64,000 nt of DNA, from positions 1-64,000 of the forward strand of contig JAFIEF010000002.1 in NCBI GenBank assembly GCA_020832655.1, written 5' to 3'. Origin of the DNA: Paracoccaceae bacterium. Lineage in GTDB: Bacteria > Pseudomonadota > Alphaproteobacteria > Rhodobacterales > Rhodobacteraceae. Under the pieces are notes generated by a model that saw only the letters and a program-made list of their open reading frames with translations, did no database searches and was not told the DNA's origin. The translations under genes and the position numbers were made by a program. Below, one piece after another: positions 36,512-45,955 of this stretch. The first letter of the stretch is position 1. Each line of letters opens with the position of its first letter.

Positions 36512-39267
36512 TGCTGACGCTTGGTCCCATCGGTTTTGCAACACCGGCGCTGTTGCTGGCGCTGCTGGCGCTGCCGGTGCTGTGGTGGCTGCTGCGCGCG
36601 ATCCCGCCTGCGCCGGTCATCCACCGCTTTCCCGGTGTTGCGCTGCTGATCGGGCTGAAGGACACCGAGACCGAAACCGACCGCACCCCCTGGTGGCTGC
36701 TGGCGCTGCGCGCGCTGGCGGTGGCGGCGCTGATCCTTGCCTTTTCCGGCCCGGTCCTGAACCCGCAACCAGTCATTGTAAGTGACAGGCCGCTGCTGGT
36801 GATCACCGATGCCAGCTGGGCCAGCGCGCGGGACTGGCCGCAGCGCGAGGCCCGCATGGCCGAGATTCTGCGCGAGGCGCAGCGCATGGGCCGCCCGGTT
36901 GATCTGGTCGCGCTGACCGATCTGCCTTCCGTCCATAGCGGGTTTCGCGCGGCTGACTACTGGGCTGACCGGCTGCCCGCGATCCAGCCTGCGCCCTTTG
37001 TGGCGGATGCGGCGCAGATCGCGGCCTGGGCTGAAACCCTGCCAGATCGTTTTGACAGCTATTGGCTGTCGGACGGGCTGGACCACCCCTATCGCGCCGC
37101 GCTGCTGGACCAGCTTCAGACGCGCGGCGCGGTCACGGCGTTTGAAACCTCGCGCGTGCCGCTGGCGCTGGCCCCGCCCGTGCTGCGCGACGGGGTGGTC
37201 GAAATCACCGCCCATCGCCCCGATGGCCTGCCCGCGCAAGAGGTGCAGATCACCGCAACCGGGCGCGACCCGGCGGGGATTGAACGCATTCTGGCCAGCG
37301 GCAGCGCGGGCTTCGCCGATGGCGCGACCAAGGCGCGGATGGATCTGACCTTGCAGCCGGAACTGCGCAACCGCATCGCACGCTTCCAGATCGGGGGCGA
37401 ACGCAGTGCGGGGGCAGTGGCGCTGACCGATGATGCCTTGCAACGGCGCAAGGTGGCGCTTCTGACCGGGCGCGAAGGGCGCGAGGGGCTGGATCTGCTG
37501 TCGCCCTTCTTCTATCTGCGTCAGGCGCTGTCGCCGGTGGCCGAACTGATTGAAAGCCCATCTGTGGATGATCTGCTGCTGACCTCGCCTGATGTCGTGA
37601 TTCTGGTAGACGTCGCGCGGTTATCCGAGGTTGAGAGCGCCCAGATGTTGGATTTTGTAAATGATGGCGGGATGCTGTTGCGCTTTGCCGGTCCCCGGCT
37701 GGCGGCCAGCGACGTCGCCCGCAGCGAAGAAGACCCGCTGATGCCGGTGCGGCTGCGCATCGGCGGGCGCACGGTTGGTGGCGCGATGAGCTGGGGCGAA
37801 CCGCAGCATCTGCGCGACTTTGCAGAAGGCTCGCCCTTTGAAGGGCTGCGCATCCCCGACGAGGTCACGATCAGCGCGCAGGTGCTGGCCCAGCCCGACC
37901 CGTTCCTGTCGGATCGCACCATCGCTTCGCTCGCCGATGGCACCCCGCTGATCACGCGCAAATTCAGCGGCAATGGTCAGGTTGTGCTGATCCACACCAC
38001 CGCCAATTCCGAATGGTCCGGGCTGCCCTTGTCGGGGCTGTTCGTCGAGATGCTGGAACGGCTGGCAGTGTCGACCCGGCCAGCGGCACCGGATGTCGAT
38101 GAGCTGGCCGCGCTTCAGTGGCAGCCGCAGCGCGCACTGGACGGGTTCGGGCAGGTGCTGGATGCAAGCAGCGCGCCCGTGGTCGAGGGCGACAAGCTTG
38201 CGGATCGTGCCTTTTCCCAGACCCTTCCGCCGGGGATCTATTCCAGCGCGGCGGGCAGTTTCGCGCTGAATGTCGGTCAGGCGGATATGCAGCTTTTGCG
38301 CGCGGGTTGGCCGGCCTCTGTGAGTGTCGAGCGCGACAGTGTCGCGCAGGAGCGTGAACTGGCCTCGCTGTTCCTGCTGATTGCTTTCGGCGCGCTGATG
38401 GTGGATTTGCTGGCGGCGCTGTGGGTTTCAGGGCGGTTGCGGCGCGGGGCGGTTGCTGCGCTGGGGCTGGTGGCGATGCTGCTGGCGGCCCCACAGGCCA
38501 GCGCCGATGATGACCGGCTTGCGCGGGTCGCCACATCCGAAGTGGTGCTGGCGCATGTGCTGACGGGCGATGCGCGCGTCGATCAGGTGACAGAGGCTGG
38601 CTTGCGCGGGCTGGGGCAGGTGCTGCGGCTGCGCACCTCGGTCGAACCCGGCGCGCCGATCGGCGTTGATATTGAACGCGACGAGCTGACCTTCTTTCCG
38701 TTCCTTTACTGGCCGATCACCGAGGACATGCCGATCCCGTCAGACAGCGCCTATGCCAGGCTCAACAGCTATCTGCGCGGGGGCGGCATGATCATGTTCG
38801 ACACCCGCGATGCCGAACTGGCGGGGTTGACCCGCACCACGCCGGAAGCGCGCCGCCTGCAGGCGATTGCCCGCGCGCTGGATATCCCGCCGCTGGAACC
38901 TGTGCCCGATGATCATGTGCTGACCCGCACCTTCTATCTGATGCAGGAATTTCCGGGCCGCCATACCGGGCGCGATGTCTGGGTCGAGGCCGGGCCGCCC
39001 GATGCCGAACTGGCCGAGGGGATGCCGTTTCGCAACCTCAATGACGGGGTGACGCCGGTGATCATTGGCGGGCATGACTGGGCCGCCGCCTGGGCGGTGG
39101 ATGAAAGCGGCCTGCCGATGTTTCGCATCGGGCAGGGGATCACGGGCGAGCGCCAGCGCGAAATGGCCTATCGCTTCGGGGTCAATCTGATCACCCATGT
39201 GCTGACCGGAAATTACAAATCCGATCAGGTGCATGTGCCTGCGCTGCTGGAAAGGCTGGGGCAATGA
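36511..39267 (+). CDS. BatA-like N-terminal and DUF4159 membrane protein
   Basis: A 918-residue inner-membrane protein. The N-terminal BatA-type segment (TPALLLALLALPVLWWLLRAI, then VALLIGL, with a second helix near 70) is followed by a long periplasmic or cytosolic region with a vWA-like stretch, a helix around 620-665 (LFLLIAFGALMVDLLAALWV and GAVAALGLVAMLLAAP), and a C-terminal DUF4159 domain (about 670-918: VATSEVVLAHVLTG, FFPFLYWPITEDM, GGGMIMFDTRD, TGRDVWVEAG). DUF4159 has a glutamine-amidotransferase-like fold. It overlaps DUF58 by one base and the next gene by four. Confidence 0.88.
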   Translation: MLTLGPIGFATPALLLALLALPVLWWLLRAIPPAPVIHRFPGVALLIGLKDTETETDRTPWWLLALRALAVAALILAFSGPVLNPQPVIVSDRPLLVITDASWASARDWPQREARMAEILREAQRMGRPVDLVALTDLPSVHSGFRAADYWADRLPAIQPAPFVADAAQIAAWAETLPDRFDSYWLSDGLDHPYRAALLDQLQTRGAVTAFETSRVPLALAPPVLRDGVVEITAHRPDGLPAQEVQITATGRDPAGIERILASGSAGFADGATKARMDLTLQPELRNRIARFQIGGERSAGAVALTDDALQRRKVALLTGREGREGLDLLSPFFYLRQALSPVAELIESPSVDDLLLTSPDVVILVDVARLSEVESAQMLDFVNDGGMLLRFAGPRLAASDVARSEEDPLMPVRLRIGGRTVGGAMSWGEPQHLRDFAEGSPFEGLRIPDEVTISAQVLAQPDPFLSDRTIASLADGTPLITRKFSGNGQVVLIHTTANSEWSGLPLSGLFVEMLERLAVSTRPAAPDVDELAALQWQPQRALDGFGQVLDASSAPVVEGDKLADRAFSQTLPPGIYSSAAGSFALNVGQADMQLLRAGWPASVSVERDSVAQERELASLFLLIAFGALMVDLLAALWVSGRLRRGAVAALGLVAMLLAAPQASADDDRLARVATSEVVLAHVLTGDARVDQVTEAGLRGLGQVLRLRTSVEPGAPIGVDIERDELTFFPFLYWPITEDMPIPSDSAYARLNSYLRGGGMIMFDTRDAELAGLTRTTPEARRLQAIARALDIPPLEPVPDDHVLTRTFYLMQEFPGRHTGRDVWVEAGPPDAELAEGMPFRNLNDGVTPVIIGGHDWAAAWAVDESGLPMFRIGQGITGERQREMAYRFGVNLITHVLTGNYKSDQVHVPALLERLGQ

Positions 39268-41345
39268 CGGGCGCGCAAGAGATCATATTAGCGCCGCTGT
39301 TGCCGGTCTGGGCATTATGGGCGCTGGGCGGGCTGGCGCTGGCCATCGCGGTGCTGGCGCTGTGGCAGGGCTTGCGCGGCTGGTGGCTGCGCGGTCTGGC
39401 GGGGCTGGCGCTGGTGGCGGCGCTGGCCAACCCGTCGCTGCAAATCGAGGAACGCGATGCGTTGCAGGATATCGCGCTGGTGGTGGTTGATGAGACAGCG
39501 TCAAACCGCATAGGCGGGCGCGATGCGCAGACCGCCGAGGCGCTGGCGCATCTGACGGCTGAATTGCAGGCAAGCGCGCTGGACACGCGGCTTGTCACTG
39601 TGGGCGATGGTCCGCGCAATACCGGCACCCAGATCAACACCGCCCTGGCCGAGGCGTTGGCCGAACTGCCGCGCGACCGGCTGGCAGGGGTGTTCATCAT
39701 CTCTGACGGGCAGGTGCATGACGCGGAGTTGCCGCTTTCGATCCCCGCCCCGGCGCATCTGCTGCTGAGTGGGCAGCGCTCTGACTGGGACCGGCGGTTG
39801 ATCATCCGCAACGCGCCTTCTTTCGCGATACTGGGTGAGCCGATCTCGATGACGCTGGAGGTCGAGGATCAGGGCGCCGTGCCGCCAGAGGCGGGCAATA
39901 CCGCCACGCTGCATTACCGCATCGACAGCGGTCCGCGCCAGACCACACAGGTTCCGGTGGGGGCAGAGATCCCCATCAGGATGACGCTGGATCGCGGCGG
40001 CATCAATGTCATCCAGTTCGAACTGGAACAGGCGCCCGGCGAATTGACCACCCGCAACAATGCCGCCATCATCCAGATCAATGGCGTGCGCGACCGGCTG
40101 AGCGTGCTGCTGGTCTCGGGCGAACCGAATGCAGGCCAGCGCACATGGCGCAACCTGCTGAAATCCGACCCGGCGGTGGATCTGGTGCATTTCACCATTC
40201 TGCGCCCGCCCGACAAGCATGATGGCGTGCCCGCCGATGAATTGTCGCTGATCGCCTTTCCCACGCGCGAGCTGTTCATCGAAAAGATCGATGAGTTCGA
40301 TCTGATCATCTTTGACCGCTATCGCCGCAGGGGTATTCTGCCCAATGCCTATTTCGCCAATATCGCCCGCTATGTGCAGGATGGCGGCGCGCTGCTGGTG
40401 GTGGGCGGGCCGGAATTTGCCGGGGCAGAATCGATCTGGCGGTCGCCTCTGGGCGAGGTGTTTCCCGCCCGCCCCACCGCGCGGGTGATCGAGGACGGGT
40501 TCCGCCCGCAGGTAACCGAACTGGGTGCGCGCCATCCGGTGACAGCGGGGCTGAGCGAGCTGGCCCCGCCAGATGCAGATGGCAATCCCGCCTGGGGACG
40601 CTGGTTCCGCCAGATCGAGGTGGAACCGCTGGATGGTCAGGTGGTGATGTCAGGCGCGGATGGGCGTCCGCTATTGATGCTGGATCGGGTGGGCGCGGGG
40701 CGGCTGGCGCTGCTGGCCTCGGATCAGACATGGCTGTGGGATCGCGGTTTCGAAGGCGGCGGGCCGCAGCTGGAATTGCTGCGCAGGCTGGCACATTGGA
40801 TGATGAAGGAGCCAGAGCTGGAGGAAGAGACCCTGAGCGCCGAAGCTGACGGCCAGCGCCTGATCATTTCACGCCACAGCCTTGGTGACGCGGTCGGCGA
40901 TGTCACCATCACCGCGCCTGACGGGACCGAAACCACACTGCCCATGCACGAACATGCTCCGGGCGCGTATCGCGCCGAATGGGATGCCCCTGAATTCGGG
41001 TTGTATCTGTTGCAGGAAGGAGAGTTGAGCGCTGCCGCCGCGCTTGGTCCCAGCGCGCCGCGCGAGTTCGAGGAAACCATCGCCACAGCAGACAAGCTGC
41101 GCCCGTTGATCGATCACAATCGCGGGGGTGTGGTGCGGATCGAGGATGGTCTGCCCGATCTGCGACAGATCCGCGAAGGCCGCGCGGCGGCGGGGCGCGG
41201 CTGGCTGGGTGTGACGCCGCGCGATGCCTATGTCACCACCGATCTGCGCAGCGCCGCCTTGTTGCCCGGCTGGGTCTGGCTGTTGCTGGCAGCGGGGCTG
41301 GCCGTGGGGGCGTGGCTGCGCGAAGGCCGCAATGCACAAACCTGA
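39264..41345 (+). CDS. Membrane protein with glutamine-amidotransferase-like domain
   Basis: A 693-residue protein, membrane-anchored at both ends (VWALWALGGLALAIAVLALW plus a second helix at about 40-55, and LLPGWVWLLLAAGLAVGAWL at the end). Between them lie a vWA-like stretch (IALVVVDETASNRIGGRDAQ, VFIISDGQVHD) and a class I amidotransferase-like domain (LSVLLVSGEPNAGQRTWRNLL, FDLIIFDRYRRRGIL, GGALLVVGGPEF). The catalytic Cys of true amidotransferases is not evident, so it is probably non-enzymatic. It is the last gene of the MoxR operon. Confidence 0.8.
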   Translation: MTGAQEIILAPLLPVWALWALGGLALAIAVLALWQGLRGWWLRGLAGLALVAALANPSLQIEERDALQDIALVVVDETASNRIGGRDAQTAEALAHLTAELQASALDTRLVTVGDGPRNTGTQINTALAEALAELPRDRLAGVFIISDGQVHDAELPLSIPAPAHLLLSGQRSDWDRRLIIRNAPSFAILGEPISMTLEVEDQGAVPPEAGNTATLHYRIDSGPRQTTQVPVGAEIPIRMTLDRGGINVIQFELEQAPGELTTRNNAAIIQINGVRDRLSVLLVSGEPNAGQRTWRNLLKSDPAVDLVHFTILRPPDKHDGVPADELSLIAFPTRELFIEKIDEFDLIIFDRYRRRGILPNAYFANIARYVQDGGALLVVGGPEFAGAESIWRSPLGEVFPARPTARVIEDGFRPQVTELGARHPVTAGLSELAPPDADGNPAWGRWFRQIEVEPLDGQVVMSGADGRPLLMLDRVGAGRLALLASDQTWLWDRGFEGGGPQLELLRRLAHWMMKEPELEEETLSAEADGQRLIISRHSLGDAVGDVTITAPDGTETTLPMHEHAPGAYRAEWDAPEFGLYLLQEGELSAAAALGPSAPREFEETIATADKLRPLIDHNRGGVVRIEDGLPDLRQIREGRAAAGRGWLGVTPRDAYVTTDLRSAALLPGWVWLLLAAGLAVGAWLREGRNAQT

Positions 41346-41499
41346 TCGGGTTTGCGCCGTGTCAGGCGTTGGTGGTGGTGCGTGAGCGGTCACATCTGAC
41401 GTTGCATCAGTTGTGTCAGCAGCGCGGCATTGCATGCAATTGGGTGTTTCGCACTTGAAAGCTCGCCTGCGCGCCTTGGCGCAGCAGACATGCCTGATC

Positions 41500-41706
41500 T
41501 TATTTGCGCTTCTTCGGCGGTTTGCCCAAACCCCGCGCCGCCTGTGCCGCGCCGCGCAGTTCCTCGGCGATTTCATCGGCCTCGTCGGGGTCGAAATCCA
41601 GCGGCAGGTCTATGCCTTCCCCCGCAATATAGATGCGCACCATGCCCAGATCGGTTGGGCCGATCTGAAGATTGGCGGTAATGTCGCTTTCGGAATTGAT
41701 ACCCAT
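41500..41706 (-). CDS. DUF6324 family protein
   Basis: A 68-residue acidic protein starting MGINSESDITANLQIGPTDL and containing IPLDFDP-like LPLDFDPDEADEIAEELR, then a basic tail (KPPKKRK). This matches a small conserved protein of Rhodobacteraceae (DUF6324) of unknown function. A longer in-frame extension to 41772 lacks family similarity. Confidence 0.7.
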   Translation of the reverse strand: MGINSESDITANLQIGPTDLGMVRIYIAGEGIDLPLDFDPDEADEIAEELRGAAQAARGLGKPPKKRK

Positions 41707-41823
41707 GCTGCGCGCCCCTGTACGATTGCGTGTCTGCGCCAAAGCGTTACGGTGCGCAACGGCATTTTTCAACCCGTTGCCCTATTGCATTTGTAGGGCG
41801 CGGGCGCTAAATCGCCCTTGCGT

Positions 41824-41900
41824 GCCGCCTTAGCTCAGTTGGTTAGAGCGCTGGATTGTGGATCCAGAGGTCCCCCGTTCAAGCCGGGGAGGCGGTACCA
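41824..41900 (+). tRNA. tRNA-His (anticodon GTG)
   Basis: A 77-base cloverleaf: acceptor GCCGCCT paired with AGGCGGT, D-arm GCTC/GAGC, anticodon stem CTGGA/TCCAG with loop TTGTGGA, T-arm CCCCG/CGGGG with TTCAAGC, discriminator A73 and an encoded CCA. There is no G-1 opposite the discriminator and the first pair is G1:U72. This is the alphaproteobacterial type of tRNA-His, recognised by a divergent HisRS. Confidence 0.97.
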
Positions 41901-42029
41901 TCACCCCTCGTGCTGTGCTTCATCCGTGTTCGCTGCAAAAGCCGGCTTGGCAGACTTGCTTTCGCCAAAGCGCGCGCCTATTGGCATGATCTGCGCCACG
42001 CAAGCCAGAACAGATGAAAGGGTCGCCCG

Positions 42030-42638
42030 GTGTCAGTCCTGCCGCGCCATAACCTGCCCAACGCCCCCAAAGGGGCGGTGATCGGCGTGTTCGGCGGTTC
42101 TTTCGACCCTGCGCATCATGGCCATGCCCATGTCAGCCGACATGCCTTGCGCGCGCTGGCGCTGGACCAGCTCTGGTGGCTGGTCTCGCCGGGCAATCCG
42201 CTGAAACAGAACGGCCCGGCACCATTGCCGCAGCGCCTGACGCGCGCGCGCGCGCTGGTCAATGACCCGCGTATCCATGTCACCGATATCGAGGCGAAGC
42301 TGGGCACGCGCTATACAGCGGACACGTTGCGCGAATTGGGGCGCCTTTATCCGCAGCGCCGGTTCGTCTGGATCATGGGGGCCGATAATCTGGCCGGGCT
42401 GGACAGATGGGAGAACTGGCGCTGGATCATGCGCAATGTGCCCGTTGCCGTGATTGCCCGCCCCGGACAGCAGCGTAATGCGCTGACTTCGGTCGCGGCG
42501 CGCAGCTTCGCGCAGGCGCGCCTGTCACCGCGCGCCGCCCCGATGCTGGCCCGGATGCACGCGCCGGCCTGGCTGTTCCTGACCATTCCCATGCGCGATA
42601 TTTCGTCCACCCAGATCCGCGCCGCCGGGGGCTGGTGA
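42030..42638 (+). CDS. nadD: Nicotinate-nucleotide adenylyltransferase NadD
   Basis: A 202-residue enzyme of NAD synthesis. The N-terminal nucleotidyltransferase motif is GVFGGSFDPAHHGHAHVS, the middle has WIMGADNLAGLDRWENWR and the C-terminus has the ISSTQIR motif. The start is GTG 42030 with AAAGGG upstream. Single housekeeping gene downstream of the tRNA. Confidence 0.94.
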   Translation: MSVLPRHNLPNAPKGAVIGVFGGSFDPAHHGHAHVSRHALRALALDQLWWLVSPGNPLKQNGPAPLPQRLTRARALVNDPRIHVTDIEAKLGTRYTADTLRELGRLYPQRRFVWIMGADNLAGLDRWENWRWIMRNVPVAVIARPGQQRNALTSVAARSFAQARLSPRAAPMLARMHAPAWLFLTIPMRDISSTQIRAAGGW

Positions 42639-42813
42639 CAGGCTGTTGTTGCCAGTCTGGAAACGATGTGTTTTCGTTATCTGTCCAAACGGAATTTTGT
42701 TTCGAAACACTCCGAATCGAGGTTAACATCGCCCGAATCCGCGCCTGTTCTGCGCGCGGGCCGGTGTCGGTATTGATGGATTGATAAGAAGATATTTTCG
42801 GGAGAGGGTCTTC

Positions 42814-44307
42814 ATGACGGACGCGATGCTGCGGTCACGACGCGAAGTCTTGCGACTACTTTGCGCGACCGGTGCGCTTGGGGCATTGCCCGCCTGCGCC
42901 GAAGCGCCCGAACGTTCGCCGCGCCCCTCTCTGCGCCCGGCACAGCCTTCTGACCGGATTGTTGCGCGCGCTGGGCTGGGCGGGGATCTGTCCTATGCGG
43001 TCATGGATGTCGGCAGCGGCAATCTGCTGGAAGGGCGCGGCGCGAATGCGCCTCTGCCACCGGCCAGCGTGGCAAAGGCCGTTACGGCGCTTTACGGGCT
43101 GGAGGTTCTGGGCGGTGCCTATCAGTTCGCCACCCGCGTCATCGCAACCGGCCCTGTCACTGACGGTGTTCTGAAGGGAGATCTGGTGCTGGCGGGCGGC
43201 GGCGATCCGACGCTGGGCACCGATGATCTGGCGCAGATGGCTGCCGCGCTGGCGCGCACCGGGCTGCGCCGGGTCGAGGGGCAGTTTCTGGTATGGGGCG
43301 GCGCGCTGCCTTTTGTTCCGGAAATCGCCGATGATCAGGCGCCGCAAGCGGGTTACAACGCAACCGTGTCAGGGCTGAACCTGAACTTCAACCGCGTTCA
43401 TTTCGGCTGGGCGCGCGCCAGCGGGGGTGGTTACACGATCACGATGGATGCGCGTTCAGACCGCCATCGCCCTGACATCCAGATGGCGCGGATGCAGGTG
43501 GTCAGGCGCGCCAGCCCGATCTACACCTATCGCAGAGGCGAGGGCGTTGATGAATGGACCGTGGCGGGCGCGGCGCTTGGTAATTCCGGCTCGCGCTGGC
43601 TGCCTGTGCGCCAGCCCGAACTGTATGCCGGTCAGGCGTTTCGCGCGCTTGCGACGGGGCAGGGGATCACCCTGCCAGCGCCCCGGATCACGCACAGCCA
43701 GCCGCAGGGACAGGCGTTGACCACGCATCGCTCGCGCGCGTTAAGTGAAATGCTGCGCGACATGCTGCGGTTTTCCACCAACATCACCGCCGAAGCGATC
43801 GGCCTGATGGCCAGCAGCGTGCAGGCAGGCCGCGCGCCGCAAGGGCTGGCCGCGTCGGGCGCGCAGATGTCGGGCTGGGCGCAGCAGCGTTATGGCATGT
43901 CCAGCCTGCGTATGGTCGATCACTCGGGCCTTGGGGCCGCGTCGCGGGTTTCTATGGTTGATCTGTGCAACATGTTCCGGCGTGCCGGGCAGGATAGCGC
44001 GCTGCGCACCTTGCTGCGCGAGCACCCCTTTCGCGATACCAATGGGCGCGTGGTCTCGAATGCGGGACTTGATGTGCGCGCCAAGACCGGCACGCTGTTC
44101 TTCGTTTCGGTGCTTGGCGGCTATCTGGCGGCACCGGGGGGGCGGGATCTGGCCTTTGCAATGTGTTCGGCCGATCTGGCGCGCCGAAGCAGCGTGGCGG
44201 GCGGCTCGGTGGATCGCCCTGACGGAACGGTGGAATGGGCACGCGCAGCGCGCGCGATGCAGCAAGACATGCTGCATCGCTGGGCGCAGGTGCATTCCTT
44301 GGCCTGA
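42814..44307 (+). CDS. dacB: D-alanyl-D-alanine carboxypeptidase/endopeptidase (PBP4 class, S13), predicted Tat-exported lipoprotein
   Basis: A 497-residue peptidase that trims and cleaves peptidoglycan cross-links. The serine triad motifs are present: SVAK (SxxK), STN (SxN, in RFSTNITAE) and KTGTL. The N-terminus SRREVLRLLCATGALGALPAC combines a twin-arginine motif and a lipobox ending in Cys, so it may be folded before export and lipid-anchored. The ATG at 42814 has GGAGAGG with 6-base spacing; the TTG at 42781 is less likely. The gene is convergent to trxB. Confidence 0.9.
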   Translation: MTDAMLRSRREVLRLLCATGALGALPACAEAPERSPRPSLRPAQPSDRIVARAGLGGDLSYAVMDVGSGNLLEGRGANAPLPPASVAKAVTALYGLEVLGGAYQFATRVIATGPVTDGVLKGDLVLAGGGDPTLGTDDLAQMAAALARTGLRRVEGQFLVWGGALPFVPEIADDQAPQAGYNATVSGLNLNFNRVHFGWARASGGGYTITMDARSDRHRPDIQMARMQVVRRASPIYTYRRGEGVDEWTVAGAALGNSGSRWLPVRQPELYAGQAFRALATGQGITLPAPRITHSQPQGQALTTHRSRALSEMLRDMLRFSTNITAEAIGLMASSVQAGRAPQGLAASGAQMSGWAQQRYGMSSLRMVDHSGLGAASRVSMVDLCNMFRRAGQDSALRTLLREHPFRDTNGRVVSNAGLDVRAKTGTLFFVSVLGGYLAAPGGRDLAFAMCSADLARRSSVAGGSVDRPDGTVEWARAARAMQQDMLHRWAQVHSLA

Positions 44308-44328
44308 ACGGCCCCGCCCGCGCAGCGA

Positions 44329-45291
<963 letters not shown>

Positions 45292-45367
45292 TCAGTATGG
45301 GCGCAATTTATGCAGTTGCGGCGCAGGCACAAGGGGCTTTGATCTGGGCAGACAGATGACAAAAAAA

Positions 45368-45395
45368 TTGCGCAGCTTTGAAATATTATTGCGCA
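45368..45395. promoter_or_regulatory. Direct repeat ATTGCGCA in the trxB-lrp intergenic region
   Basis: TTGCGCA occurs at 45368-45374 and 45389-45395, both preceded by A, 21 bases apart (two helical turns) in an AT-rich stretch 50-77 bases upstream of the lrp start. The phasing fits two protein molecules on one DNA face, such as Lrp autoregulation. The -35/-10 boxes are unclear. Confidence 0.45.
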
Positions 45396-45444
45396 CGAAC
45401 TGCCTTCAGCTTACATAAGGCGCAAATCTCTAGGAGTGTAACGT

Positions 45445-45945
45445 ATGTCAGGCAGCAAGCTTGATCCCATTGATCGCAAGATTCTGGCTGAACTGCAGGC
45501 CGATGGCCGCATGACCAATGTCGAACTGGCCAAGCGGGTCGGGATCTCGGCGCCGCCCTGTCTGCGGCGCGTGCGCACGCTGGAAGAGGCGGGCCTTATC
45601 ACTGGCTTTCATGCGCGGGTCAATGCACGCGCGCTGGGTTTCGAAGTGCAGGTCTTTGCAATGGTGGGGCTGAATTCGCAGGCCGAAGCCGATCTGTCGC
45701 GCTTCGAGGCGCGCTGCCGCGACTGGCCCTTTGTGCGCGAATGTCACATGCTCAATGGCGAGATCGATTTCATCCTGAAATGCGTGGCCCCCGACCTGTC
45801 GAGTTTCCAGTCCTTCCTGACCGAGGAATTACTGGCCGCCGACAATGTCGCCACTGTCAAGACATCGCTGGTGATCCGCTGCGCCAAGGCCGAACCCGGC
45901 GTGCCATTCGACATTCTGGAAGAGCGCGCGGTTGACGTGATCTGA
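45445..45945 (+). CDS. lrp: Lrp/AsnC family transcriptional regulator
   Basis: A 166-residue regulator. The N-terminal HTH (LDPIDRKILAELQADGRM, TNVELAKRVGISAPPCLRRVRTLEEAGLI) is followed by the RAM effector domain (FEVQVFAMVGLN, CRDWPFVRECHMLNGEIDFILK). It probably responds to amino acids such as leucine. AGGAG lies 8-9 bases before the ATG. It is convergent with the AAA+ ATPase gene with 10 bases between stops. Confidence 0.92.
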   Translation: MSGSKLDPIDRKILAELQADGRMTNVELAKRVGISAPPCLRRVRTLEEAGLITGFHARVNARALGFEVQVFAMVGLNSQAEADLSRFEARCRDWPFVRECHMLNGEIDFILKCVAPDLSSFQSFLTEELLAADNVATVKTSLVIRCAKAEPGVPFDILEERAVDVI

Positions 45946-45955
45946 CCTTGCCGCG

